50,068 nucleotides of DNA from Candidatus Omnitrophota bacterium (GTDB lineage Bacteria > Omnitrophota > Gorgyraeia > Gygaellales > Profunditerraquicolaceae): assembly GCA_026387315.1 (NCBI GenBank), contig JAPLLY010000008.1, forward strand, positions 1-50,068, given 5' to 3'. The notes beneath the pieces are model-generated. The model saw only the letters and a program-made list of their open reading frames with translations. It was not told where the DNA came from and made no database searches. Below are positions 22,841-31,248 of this stretch, piece after piece. The position numbers and the translations under genes were made by a program. Every line of letters begins with the position of its first letter. The stretch's first letter is position 1.

Positions 22841-22869
22841 TTGACCCTCATATGTTTGCACTATATACT
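22841..22869 (+). promoter_or_regulatory. Promoter of the FIST-kinase-regulator operon
   Basis: TTGACC (22841-22846) and TATACT (22864-22869) are spaced by 17 bases. Transcription should start near 22876, only about two bases before the ATG at 22878, so the mRNA may be nearly leaderless. Confidence 0.78.
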
Positions 22870-22877
22870 AAACTATC

Positions 22878-24065
22878 ATGAATGTGAGCCTTGGTTTTAG
22901 TCAACTTAAAGATCCTATGCTAGCCGCTAATGAAGCAATAGGACAAGCTATAATTGGATTAAGAAACGCGCCGGCAACTCTGGCTTTTATTTTTACCTCT
23001 ATAGAATTCGCGCATCCTTTAGTACTAAAAACGGTTAATAATTTATTAGGAGAAATCCCCCTCCTAGGCTGTAGCAGCCTGGGAATTATGACTAATCAAG
23101 GCGTATTTAAATACGGCTTTGCTATTTTGCTCCTTAGTTTAAGCCAACAGACGTTTTTTAATGTTGCCACGGTTAAGAATATAAATAATAAAACTCCATT
23201 TTTATCCGGAAAAAAACTTGGTGATAATTTGCTATTCGGTTTCAAAAATGTACCCCGGAGCTTAAGTTTAATTTTATCGGACAAGCTTATCACCGAGGGC
23301 GCGGCCTTAATCAATGGAATCCAGGAAAGCCTGGGCAATAGCTTCCCTTTAATCGGTGCCTCGCCCTTCGATAATTTCCAAAATCATAAAACTTATCAAT
23401 ACCTCAACCAAGAGGTGCTTTCTGAATCCTGCAGCGGGATTCTTTTCGGGGGTAAATTCAATTTTGGATTTGGCATCAAGCACGGATGGCTGGCCTTAGG
23501 AAAAATGCGTCGCGTTAGCTCCTGTAGCGGTAATGTAATTAAAGAAATCGACGGGCAGGCGGCGGTAAAACTCTATGAAGATTATTTCGCTAAAAATACG
23601 CTGGAGTTAGCTAAGGAATTACGGCGTATATCTACCTACTATCCACTGGGAATTTATCTTCCCGGAGAAAAAGAATACTTGCTGCGCAATATTATATCCA
23701 TAAAAGATGACGGTTCTTTAATTACCCAGGGAGACATTCCCCAGAACAGTAAAATCAGATTGATGATCAGCACCCAAGGCTCTCGCCTGGCCGCGGCGCT
23801 TGGCGCTTGTGAAGAAGCAAAAAAGAATCTCGGAACCCAGAAAGTAAAGTTTTTAATTATCTTTGATTCCGCCGCGAGATTTTCGATTCTCGGAAGGCAA
23901 AATGATCTAGAGCTTCATGTAATCAAAGGGGCCTTCGGTGAAAATACCCCCTTGATCGGTATCTACACTAATGGCGAACAAGCCCCGCTTAAATCTATTA
24001 ATTATCTGGGCCGGACTTATTTTCATAATCAAAGTATCAATGTTTTAGCTATAGGAGAACAATAA
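22878..24065 (+). CDS. FIST-domain sensory protein
   Basis: A 395-residue soluble protein with FIST_N (about 15-215; PLLGCSSLGIMTNQG, PLIGASPFDNF) and FIST_C (about 225-375) ending in GAFGENTPLIGIYTNGEQAP. FIST domains are thought to bind small ligands, perhaps amino acids, and to feed signalling proteins. It is the first gene of an operon with a histidine kinase one base downstream and a GGDEF regulator, so it probably supplies the input signal. No ribosome binding site is visible at the ATG, in line with the promoter being immediately upstream. Confidence 0.9.
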   Translation: MNVSLGFSQLKDPMLAANEAIGQAIIGLRNAPATLAFIFTSIEFAHPLVLKTVNNLLGEIPLLGCSSLGIMTNQGVFKYGFAILLLSLSQQTFFNVATVKNINNKTPFLSGKKLGDNLLFGFKNVPRSLSLILSDKLITEGAALINGIQESLGNSFPLIGASPFDNFQNHKTYQYLNQEVLSESCSGILFGGKFNFGFGIKHGWLALGKMRRVSSCSGNVIKEIDGQAAVKLYEDYFAKNTLELAKELRRISTYYPLGIYLPGEKEYLLRNIISIKDDGSLITQGDIPQNSKIRLMISTQGSRLAAALGACEEAKKNLGTQKVKFLIIFDSAARFSILGRQNDLELHVIKGAFGENTPLIGIYTNGEQAPLKSINYLGRTYFHNQSINVLAIGEQ

Positions 24066-24066
24066 A

Positions 24067-25542
24067 ATGCCACCCTTCATGCTTCTGGGTATCTATTCCC
24101 TTTTTGCTATTCTAGGAATATCTTTACTTAATAAAACACAGCGTTTAAAAGAATTAGGCGATAAGGTCACTGCTTTGAACTTTTCTCTCGAAGAAATGGA
24201 CGAACAGGCCAAACTCATCATGCGCACGGATATGGAACTAAATAAAGCCCAGGAAGAACTGGACAAAAAAATTTCCGGGCTGGATACTTTACAAAAGTTG
24301 TCTCGGGAAATAAGCATATCCTTGGAAGAAAAACAAATCTTTAAAAAAATAAACAATCAGTACATAGAAGAGCTGGGATTTGAAAAATCCCTGGCCGTTT
24401 TATGGAAAACCCTAGAGAGAGAATTCCAACTATGCTTAGCCTTAGGATACAATCAGGATGAATCCCTAAAAATAAAAGCCGCCATTAACACTAATAAGGA
24501 TTATTTTCTAGATTTAATTAAAAGCGGCTCAGCCGCCTCTTCTGAATTTATCCCTGAGGGCGCCTTATCAAAAAATAAGATTAACCAGCTGTTTCTGGTA
24601 CGCTCATTCATCATTTGTCCGGTACTGGCTCAGGAAGGAGACCAGGGTTTTATCTTTGTCGGCACGCAAAACGTGGAAACTTCTATAACTAAAGGAGATC
24701 AGGAATTTATCAGCATCCTGGCTAATCAAATCGGCCAAGCCTTAGATAACGCCCGGCTGTTTGAAAAAACATGGCGATCACAGCAAGAACTAGAAATCAA
24801 GGTTGAAGAAAGAACCCGCCAGCTAACTTTAGCTTTGGAAGAAGTAAAAAAAATAAGCAAGCGCAAAAGCGATTTTATCTCCAGCGTGTCTCATGAAATA
24901 AGGACCCCGCTTACATCCATTAAAGGATACGCGGCTATTCTTTTGGCCAGCAAATTAGGAGCCCTGCCGGAGGAAATCCGAAGCAGGTTGGAAAAAATCA
25001 ACCGCCACAGCGATGAACTGGTCCAAATGGTAAATGATTTGCTGGACATCTCGCGCATTGAAAGCGGCAAGGTGGAAATCAGAAAAGAAGCTTTAAGCTT
25101 AAGGGCCATCGCCGACAAAGTCGCGGACCTGTTTTCGGAACAATTAAAAACAAAAAATATCAGCCTGAGCAGCAATATCCCTCTTGATTGCCAGGAAATA
25201 TTAGCTGACCGCGGCCAAATTGAAAGAGTCTTTATTAATTTAGTGGGAAATGCTTTAAAATTTACTCCGCAAAATGGAAAAATTGGCATCAACGCGAACC
25301 GCGCGAATAAAATAATTCAAATCGATGTTAAAGACTCCGGGTTTGGAATTCCTCAGGACGCGCAGGAAAGCATCTTCGAAGAATTTTTTCGCGTAGATAA
25401 TACTATCAACCAGGAGGTAAAAGGCACTGGCCTGGGCCTGACTTTAGTTAAACACATTATCGAGGCGCACCAGGGAAAAATTTGGGTAAAGAGTAAGGTG
25501 GGCGAAGGCTCGACTTTCAGCTTTACACTTAACGCTGCTTAA
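24067..25542 (+). CDS. Sensor histidine kinase (GAF-type input, HisKA-HATPase)
   Basis: A 491-residue protein with a short N-terminal hydrophobic segment (about 4-20), a coiled coil (about 30-85), a GAF-like domain (about 90-225), a second coiled coil, HisKA with SVSHEIRTPLTSIKGY (His near 276) and an HATPase domain. The HATPase shows NLVGNALKFTP (N box), DSGFGIP (G1), FFRVD (F box) and GTGLGL (G2). All catalytic motifs are intact. GGAG nine bases before the ATG supports the start. It probably phosphorylates the regulator encoded next and takes input from the FIST protein. Confidence 0.93.
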   Translation: MPPFMLLGIYSLFAILGISLLNKTQRLKELGDKVTALNFSLEEMDEQAKLIMRTDMELNKAQEELDKKISGLDTLQKLSREISISLEEKQIFKKINNQYIEELGFEKSLAVLWKTLEREFQLCLALGYNQDESLKIKAAINTNKDYFLDLIKSGSAASSEFIPEGALSKNKINQLFLVRSFIICPVLAQEGDQGFIFVGTQNVETSITKGDQEFISILANQIGQALDNARLFEKTWRSQQELEIKVEERTRQLTLALEEVKKISKRKSDFISSVSHEIRTPLTSIKGYAAILLASKLGALPEEIRSRLEKINRHSDELVQMVNDLLDISRIESGKVEIRKEALSLRAIADKVADLFSEQLKTKNISLSSNIPLDCQEILADRGQIERVFINLVGNALKFTPQNGKIGINANRANKIIQIDVKDSGFGIPQDAQESIFEEFFRVDNTINQEVKGTGLGLTLVKHIIEAHQGKIWVKSKVGEGSTFSFTLNAA

Positions 25543-25550
25543 ATAAAACT

Positions 25551-26501
25551 ATGGGTATAAAAATACTGATTGCGGACGACGATCCGGATATAAGAGATAT
25601 CCTTAAGCTTACTCTGGGCGAGGAAAATTATGAAATTATAGAAGCCCCGGATGGCGAAGAGGCCTTAAAAATAATCCGTTCCAAACCGTTAGATTTGGTG
25701 CTTCTGGATTACAAAATGCCCAAGATGGATGGGCGAACATTATGCAATTTAATTAAAAAAGATCTGCTCCTTGCCCACTTGCCAATTATCATGGTCACCG
25801 GTAAAGGCGAGATCAGCGATAAAATTGACGGGATTGACGCCGGGGCGGATGATTATGTGGTTAAACCTTTTGAACCCAAAGAGCTTTTAGCAAGAATCCG
25901 CATGGTGTTAAGGCGCACCAAAAGAGACCTGGAGGCCAATCCCCTCACCCGGCTTCCTGGCAATGTGTCAATTCTCAATGAGCTTTCCAATTGTATTGAG
26001 AAAAAAACCCCCTATGCGGTTTGTTATGTCGATCTGGATAAATTCAAGGCTTACAATGACAAATACGGATTTGAACACGGGGATGATGTAATCCGCGAGA
26101 CTGCGCGGATATTGCTGAGCGCCGCCAAAGAATTCGGCAATACCGATGATTTCGTCGGGCATATCGGCGGGGATGATTTTATAATTATCACAACCGCGGA
26201 TCTATCGGATAAGATTTGCGAAAAAGTAATCCATGATTTCGATAAAATTTCACCGTCATTCTACAATCAGGAAGACAGAGAAAACGGCTTTATCATCGGA
26301 TATGACCGTCAAAATAAAATTCATAAAATCCTATTACTTTCCGTCTCGATTGGCGTAGTGACTAACCAGATGCGCCAGATCACGCATGTGGCTCAAATCG
26401 GCGAGATTGGCGCGGAATTAAAAAAATTAGCTAAAGGCATGGAAAAAAGCAATTACGTTAAAGATAAACGGCAAAAACAAGGGGACGGTTCTCTTTTTTA
26501 A
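25551..26501 (+). CDS. Response regulator with GGDEF domain (REC-GGDEF)
   Basis: A 316-residue protein. Residues 1-120 are a receiver domain with an acidic pocket ADDDPD, phospho-acceptor Asp53 in LLDYKMPKMDG, and VVKPFEPKELLARI. Residues about 130-300 are a GGDEF domain with AVCYVDLDKFKAYND and HIGGDDF at about 204-210, a conservative variant of the GGDEF signature. No RxxD inhibitory site is seen before it. It would make cyclic di-GMP when phosphorylated by the kinase upstream. The last residues (QKQGDGSLF) are encoded by the left arm of a palindromic repeat. Confidence 0.9.
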   Translation: MGIKILIADDDPDIRDILKLTLGEENYEIIEAPDGEEALKIIRSKPLDLVLLDYKMPKMDGRTLCNLIKKDLLLAHLPIIMVTGKGEISDKIDGIDAGADDYVVKPFEPKELLARIRMVLRRTKRDLEANPLTRLPGNVSILNELSNCIEKKTPYAVCYVDLDKFKAYNDKYGFEHGDDVIRETARILLSAAKEFGNTDDFVGHIGGDDFIIITTADLSDKICEKVIHDFDKISPSFYNQEDRENGFIIGYDRQNKIHKILLLSVSIGVVTNQMRQITHVAQIGEIGAELKKLAKGMEKSNYVKDKRQKQGDGSLF

Positions 26502-26533
26502 ATCATAAAAAAGAGAACCGTCCCCTTGTTTTT
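26473..26533. terminator. Bidirectional terminator formed by a 27-base perfect inverted repeat
   Basis: Arms 26473-26499 and 26507-26533 are exact inverted repeats around a seven-base loop. Each arm carries GGGGACGGTTCTC or its complement and is flanked by A and T runs, so it can terminate transcription in both directions: the signalling operon on the plus strand, and the tRNA-Leu and any glycan-operon readthrough on the minus strand. The left arm lies inside the regulator CDS. Confidence 0.88.
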
Positions 26534-26535
26534 AA

Positions 26536-26616
26536 TGCGCGGGGAGGGAGTTGAACCCTCACGCCTTACAGCACTACCCCCTCAAAGTAGCGTGTCTGCC
26601 ATTCCACCACCCGCGC
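26536..26616 (-). tRNA. tRNA-Leu (GAG)
   Basis: Acceptor arms GCGCGGG and CCCGCGC pair, with discriminator A. The anticodon stem CTACT/GGTAG encloses the loop TTGAGGG, so the anticodon is GAG (decodes CTC). A long variable arm (TGCTGTAAGGCGT) fits the class II structure of tRNA-Leu. CCA is not encoded. Confidence 0.92.
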
Positions 26617-26632
26617 GTAAATTGTACTCGTT

Positions 26633-26660
26633 ATTCTAAAGCATAACTTGGAATTGTCAA
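26633..26660 (-). promoter_or_regulatory. tRNA-Leu promoter
   Basis: TTGACA (26655-26660) and TAGAAT (26633-26638) are spaced by 16 bases on the minus strand. The -35 box overlaps the stop codon of the last glycosyltransferase gene. Confidence 0.75.
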
Positions 26661-27544
26661 AATCTTTTCTTAGATAGAAAAACTTTTATCACCTTTGGCT
26701 GAAAAATTAAAACATAACTCCAAACACACAACTCATACAATAATATTGGTATTAGGTGTAAAATTAAACTTAAAAAATTTTCATTTTTTAATATAGTCAG
26801 ATAACGATTTTTAATTAAATCACATTGCAACTGAGTACTTAAATACCTGCGCGCAATAGGCTTATCTATCCCGGAATCAGGACGAAATGACCCTCCGCGC
26901 ACATGATAAATTAAGGCAGTTGGAACATAATAAGCAAGCCAACCGTATTTTTGAGCCCGCCAAGAGATATCCAAGTCTTCGTAGAACATATTAAATCTGG
27001 AATCAAAATAACCGTTTTTATCTTTGATTTCCTCCAGCATTTCCTTCCGATAAAAAGCTGCCGCTCCACTTACGCCAAAAATAAAACCACCTTGCTCAAA
27101 CTGCCCTAGATCCGGTTGGCCATACCCTCTCTCTTTGGCTGTACGCCAGGCATTTAAAAATAAACCCGTGCTGTCCAGAATTTTACCGCTGCTGCGCAAA
27201 ATTTTGCCGCTTACCAAACCTATATTTTCCCTGATCAAAAAACCCTCCAGAGCCTGACGAATAAACTCTTGATCTAAGATTACATCATCATTAAGGCAAA
27301 GAATAAATTCACCCTGGCTTAAGCCTATGCCTTTGTTCAGGCCGGCGGCATAGAATAAATTCTCATCACTGGTATAAAGCTTTACCGACGGAAACAATCT
27401 ACAAATTTCCCGGGCAAAATTTGGCTTAGAAGAATTATCAATAACAATAATTTCAAAGGGAAGATGCGATTGCTCAAGAAGCGAGTTCAAACATAACTGA
27501 AGATAGCCTTTCGCGCCAATCGTTACAATAATTACGCTAACCAT
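26657..27544 (-). CDS. GT2 glycosyltransferase (rhamnosyltransferase-like)
   Basis: A 295-residue family 2 glycosyltransferase. The N-terminus VSVIIVTIGAKGYLQLCLNS is the nucleotide-binding start, LCLNDDV carries the DxD-type metal site, and FYEDLDISWRAQKYGW is the acceptor-side motif typical of WbbL-like enzymes. The C-terminal 40 residues are hydrophobic. It is the last gene of the glycan operon and overlaps the upstream ligase gene by eight bases. The sugar cannot be told from sequence alone. Confidence 0.88.
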   Translation of the reverse strand: MVSVIIVTIGAKGYLQLCLNSLLEQSHLPFEIIVIDNSSKPNFAREICRLFPSVKLYTSDENLFYAAGLNKGIGLSQGEFILCLNDDVILDQEFIRQALEGFLIRENIGLVSGKILRSSGKILDSTGLFLNAWRTAKERGYGQPDLGQFEQGGFIFGVSGAAAFYRKEMLEEIKDKNGYFDSRFNMFYEDLDISWRAQKYGWLAYYVPTALIYHVRGGSFRPDSGIDKPIARRYLSTQLQCDLIKNRYLTILKNENFLSLILHLIPILLYELCVWSYVLIFQPKVIKVFLSKKRF

Positions 27545-28820
27545 TATCTCTTATATTATCTTTAGCCGCGATAAATCCGCAGATTAAACAAAAAAACATA
27601 AACGGGTTACTCCAATAAAATAGCTCATAACCACCCATGCTAACCATCAGGCCGATTAAAGCCAAAACCGGAATAAGTACTGTTTGCTTGCTGTTGATAT
27701 CTTTTGAGTTGTAAAAAAATGTTATCCCCCTCTTAAATAAAGAAACAATAAAAATCAGAAAACCGGCTAAACCTATAATTCCAGTTTCGGCCAACAAGGT
27801 AAGATACATATTATCGGCTATCTTTATTTCATACGGTAGATAACTAAGCCCGGCCTTAATCGGATAATATTGATCAAATAATATGCGAAAATGGTTCAAG
27901 CCTACGCCAAGAGAATGACTATGTTTTAACATCTCCCAGGACATTTGCATCCGAATAAGCCGATAATCAGAAAAAATTCCGGTTCCAAAAATTCCAATGC
28001 CTTTTAGACTAAATCGATTAAAAGGATACGGTAAAAAAGACGCTGCGATTAAAAGAATCAAAAAGAACAAAACATAAATACGCAGTTTCTCATATTTTTT
28101 CAGAATAAACTGGAGGGAAAATAACATAAATATTAATCCTAAAAATGAACTCCGGCTAAAAGTTAAGATAAGACAAGTAATATCAAGAACAATAAATACA
28201 TAACCTAAAAATTTTATTACCAACCTTTTCTGTTTAACCATATGAATTACAAATGGTAAAGTGAGTAAAAGATACGTGGCTAACACCGCGGGATTTAGCT
28301 GCGTGGACATCGGCCGAACAGGATGCTGAATATAACGTTCATAAAACGTATTTGGGATAAAATATAGATAGATAGGATTACAAGCGTAAATAACCTCTAA
28401 AATTCCAAAAAGCGCTACCAAACCGCTGCAAATACAAATAATCAAACTAACCTTATCACTATCCTGTTGATGAATAAATAACCCCTTTCCAATATAGAAA
28501 AACGTAACCAAGGTTATCGCCAGGTAAGTATAAGTTTTAAAAGCCACATTTTTGTCTGTAGCACAGATTATCCCTGCTGACATCGATAGAACAAACAGCC
28601 ATAAAGGCCAATCACGAAAACTAAACAAGTATTTTCCGATTCTTTTATCTAAGATCAGAATAAATAAAAATATACCTAGAAATATTTTTGTGTATACCCC
28701 ATATTTAACCTGAACCGGCTCGGGAAAAAAGGAAATCCAGGCAAATAACATAATAAAAAAGATAATAGTATGGGAAAGCGTTTTATATTTTCCTGTACCA
28801 TTAAATATTTTAGTTTTCAT
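27537..28820 (-). CDS. O-antigen ligase/polymerase family membrane protein
   Basis: A 427-residue protein with ten to twelve hydrophobic helices. A longer extracytoplasmic loop near residues 260-335 contains FGTGIFSDYRLIRMQMSWEM and SHSLGVGLNHFRILFDQYY, as in the Wzy_C/WaaL family. It joins glycan chains or attaches them to a lipid acceptor in the outer leaflet of the inner membrane. It is one of two such proteins in this operon; the other is at 42.8-44.0 kb. Confidence 0.83.
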   Translation of the reverse strand: MKTKIFNGTGKYKTLSHTIIFFIMLFAWISFFPEPVQVKYGVYTKIFLGIFLFILILDKRIGKYLFSFRDWPLWLFVLSMSAGIICATDKNVAFKTYTYLAITLVTFFYIGKGLFIHQQDSDKVSLIICICSGLVALFGILEVIYACNPIYLYFIPNTFYERYIQHPVRPMSTQLNPAVLATYLLLTLPFVIHMVKQKRLVIKFLGYVFIVLDITCLILTFSRSSFLGLIFMLFSLQFILKKYEKLRIYVLFFLILLIAASFLPYPFNRFSLKGIGIFGTGIFSDYRLIRMQMSWEMLKHSHSLGVGLNHFRILFDQYYPIKAGLSYLPYEIKIADNMYLTLLAETGIIGLAGFLIFIVSLFKRGITFFYNSKDINSKQTVLIPVLALIGLMVSMGGYELFYWSNPFMFFCLICGFIAAKDNIRDNG

Positions 28821-29722
28821 CGCACACTTAAGTTACACGTTTTGCGTTTATTAAGTATTTTTGGTAATAGTATCCTAATCTCGTAATAAGCTTTTAAAAG
28901 ATACTTATGGTTTATTATTAACATAAACAGATTACGCCATAAATCGTAAATTAAAAAAATAAAAGGAAACCTTAAAAATCCCCACAAAGATTCATTTTTA
29001 ATTATCATCAAATACCTATTGCGCATATTAAGATATTGCGTAAAATTATCTTTCCTGCGGGACAAACCTCGATTATGGATACATACGGCATTTGGTTGAT
29101 ATAACGTAAGCCAAGATTTTTTTTGCAGGCGCCAGCTGATATCCACATCCTCAACTAAACAAAAGAAATCCTCATCAAAATATTCGTTACCCTGCTTTAT
29201 TTCTTCCAGCGCTTTTCTACGGTAAAAAGCTGCGGCGTTACAAGCGCCAAAAACATATTTTTGCCTATTTAACTCCGGCGCATCTATTTTACCGCTATTA
29301 AAGTCATAAAATCGCCTAAGAAAAGAAAGACCGATGCCTGTAGTATCTATGGCGCCGCTGGGCTTAAGTACTTTGGGCTGAATTGCGCCAATACGTTCAT
29401 CTTTATTCATAGTATTATAGGCTGCGGTTAAAAAATCGTTATCCCTTAGCTTTACGTCATCATTTAAACATAAAATAAACTCACCCCTTGTTTTGGCGAT
29501 GCCCTGGTTTAAAGCTTTTGAGTAACCGTAATTTTCAGGGTTCTCTACCATTGCGATACGCGGGTATTTGCTTTTTAAAATCTCTCTTGTTCCGTCGCAA
29601 GAAGCATTATCAATTACTATAACTTCCCAATCTTTATCTTTCTGCGCAAAAACTGAATCGATACATGATTCAATATATTCTTTTGAATTATAAGTAACTA
29701 TGATTACGGAAATTAAGCCCAT
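28817..29722 (-). CDS. GT2 glycosyltransferase (rhamnosyltransferase-like)
   Basis: A 301-residue family 2 enzyme: LISVIIVTYNSKEYIESCID at the N-terminus, LCLNDDVKL for the metal site, KYVFGACNAAAFYRRKALEE and FFCLVEDVDISWRLQKKSWL. It is clearly related to the enzyme at 26.7-27.5 kb. Its end overlaps the start of the ligase gene by four bases. It probably adds successive sugars with its paralogue. Confidence 0.9.
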   Translation of the reverse strand: MGLISVIIVTYNSKEYIESCIDSVFAQKDKDWEVIVIDNASCDGTREILKSKYPRIAMVENPENYGYSKALNQGIAKTRGEFILCLNDDVKLRDNDFLTAAYNTMNKDERIGAIQPKVLKPSGAIDTTGIGLSFLRRFYDFNSGKIDAPELNRQKYVFGACNAAAFYRRKALEEIKQGNEYFDEDFFCLVEDVDISWRLQKKSWLTLYQPNAVCIHNRGLSRRKDNFTQYLNMRNRYLMIIKNESLWGFLRFPFIFLIYDLWRNLFMLIINHKYLLKAYYEIRILLPKILNKRKTCNLSVR

Positions 29723-29731
29723 AGCTTGGAT

Positions 29732-30880
29732 TTAATTATTAAGTAAATTATAATAAATATCCTCGTATTTATCCAAAAGCTTGCTCCAATCGTAATATCT
29801 TTCCACAGCTTCCCTGCCCCTGATTGCCAACTCCTGCCGCTTATCCGAATCACCAAGCAATTCAATAACCGCATCGGCAAATTCATGTTTGCCGTCCGTA
29901 GTTTTAATAATATCTTTAAAATCTATTCCTCTTGCTCCGATAAAAGTAGTTACTACCGCCACTCCTGAAGCTAAGGCTTCCAGAATCTTAAAACGCATCC
30001 CTGTCCCATAACGTATAGGAGCAACAAATACTTTGCTCTTGGCATAGATGTCTTTTAAATTCTCAATATATCCTGTAACAATAATATTCTTATTGAATTT
30101 AGGCAGATTCTTTATAAATAAAGGCGGATTTGCGCCGGCAATTAGAAAAGATACATCCGGGATGTTTTTTTTGATTAAAGGCAGAATCTCTTTACAAAAA
30201 TATAATACCGCGTCTACATTCGGAGAGTGGGAAAAATTGCCCACAAAAATAAGATCATATAATTTTTCGCTTTCTCGAGGCAATGAGTACTCTTTTGAAT
30301 TTATACCCAAAGCAACGACATCTATATTTTTCATTTTATGCCTTAAAGATATAATATTCTTATCAACTTCCGAAAACACGATAATCCGGTTAAATTTGCT
30401 ATACCATTTTTTTTCTTCAAATGTTTTTTTGACCGACCTGGCATATAAAATTAACTTCTTAATAGGATTAACTTCAAATCCGGCCTTTTCCCAAAATGAA
30501 ACAGATAAAACTTCATGCTCTACTAAAACTGAAGGTATATCTATCGCCAGGGGGAAATAACGCCTTAGATATGAATTTTCGCACTGTAAAATATCAACAG
30601 TTTTATTCTTAGAAAATTCATCTATAGTTTTTTTAAAATAAAATGAACTAACCGGATAACGCCGGTAATCTTTTAAATATTCTAAATAAATCTTACTGCA
30701 GTAGGGGCTAATTAAGACGGCTCTTTTTTTATCTTCCTGGCTGCAAAAGGATAAAAGATAAATAGCATATCCTCTTTGGCTTAACAGCCGGATGAAGTCA
30801 TAAATTTTGCGGGCGCAGCCAACAGTACCGCAAGCAGGCAAATACGGAGAAAATAAGAGGATTTTTAGTTTATTGCCCAT
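29732..30880 (-). CDS. GT4-type glycosyltransferase
   Basis: A 382-residue GT-B enzyme. The N-terminal domain begins LKILLFSPYLPACGTVGCAR. The C-terminal domain has LIFVGNFSHSPNVDAVLYFC, and VAPIRYGTGMRFKILEALAS followed by GVAVVTTFIGARGIDF, the donor-binding region. The ATG overlaps the stop of the truncated glycosyltransferase upstream, which shares the same motif (SGSGINIKMLDYMA, GARGIE). Confidence 0.9.
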   Translation of the reverse strand: MGNKLKILLFSPYLPACGTVGCARKIYDFIRLLSQRGYAIYLLSFCSQEDKKRAVLISPYCSKIYLEYLKDYRRYPVSSFYFKKTIDEFSKNKTVDILQCENSYLRRYFPLAIDIPSVLVEHEVLSVSFWEKAGFEVNPIKKLILYARSVKKTFEEKKWYSKFNRIIVFSEVDKNIISLRHKMKNIDVVALGINSKEYSLPRESEKLYDLIFVGNFSHSPNVDAVLYFCKEILPLIKKNIPDVSFLIAGANPPLFIKNLPKFNKNIIVTGYIENLKDIYAKSKVFVAPIRYGTGMRFKILEALASGVAVVTTFIGARGIDFKDIIKTTDGKHEFADAVIELLGDSDKRQELAIRGREAVERYYDWSKLLDKYEDIYYNLLNN

Positions 30881-31248
30881 TATTTATATTTCATTCTCTC
30901 CAATATGATCCCCTGTAATTTATGGCTAATTATTTTCCAATCATAATGCTTGGCAACTAAACTTTTGCCATCCTCTGATAGCTGCTCACATAGCTGGGTA
31001 TTATTGCTTAATATTTTTAAATTCTCTGCAAAATTATCAGCCGATGATATTATCATCGGCTGATTACCATCAGTTTCTATGCCGCGCGCACCGCATTCAG
31101 TAGTCACAATCGACAGGCCATACGCCATATAATCAAGCATCTTTATATTTATTCCTGAACCGCTAAACATAGAGTTAATCGCTATATCGGAAGCTTTTAA
31201 TACAGTATCTAACTCTTCCCCAGAAACCTCATTTACATAACTTTCTAG
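30880..31248 (-). pseudogene. 5'-truncated GT4 glycosyltransferase remnant
   Basis: The frame is open from 31248 to 30880 and encodes only the last 122 residues of a GT-B enzyme: VSGEELDTVLKASDIAI, then MFSGSGINIKMLDYMAYG, GARGIE and a helical tail (LVAKHYDWKIISHKLQGII). The first ATG (31170) is inside the donor-binding motif, and there is no upstream start before the in-frame stop at 31249-31251. The missing N-terminal domain is replaced directly by the end of another glycosyltransferase gene, which overlaps by about 20 bases. A deletion is the simplest explanation. Confidence 0.82.
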
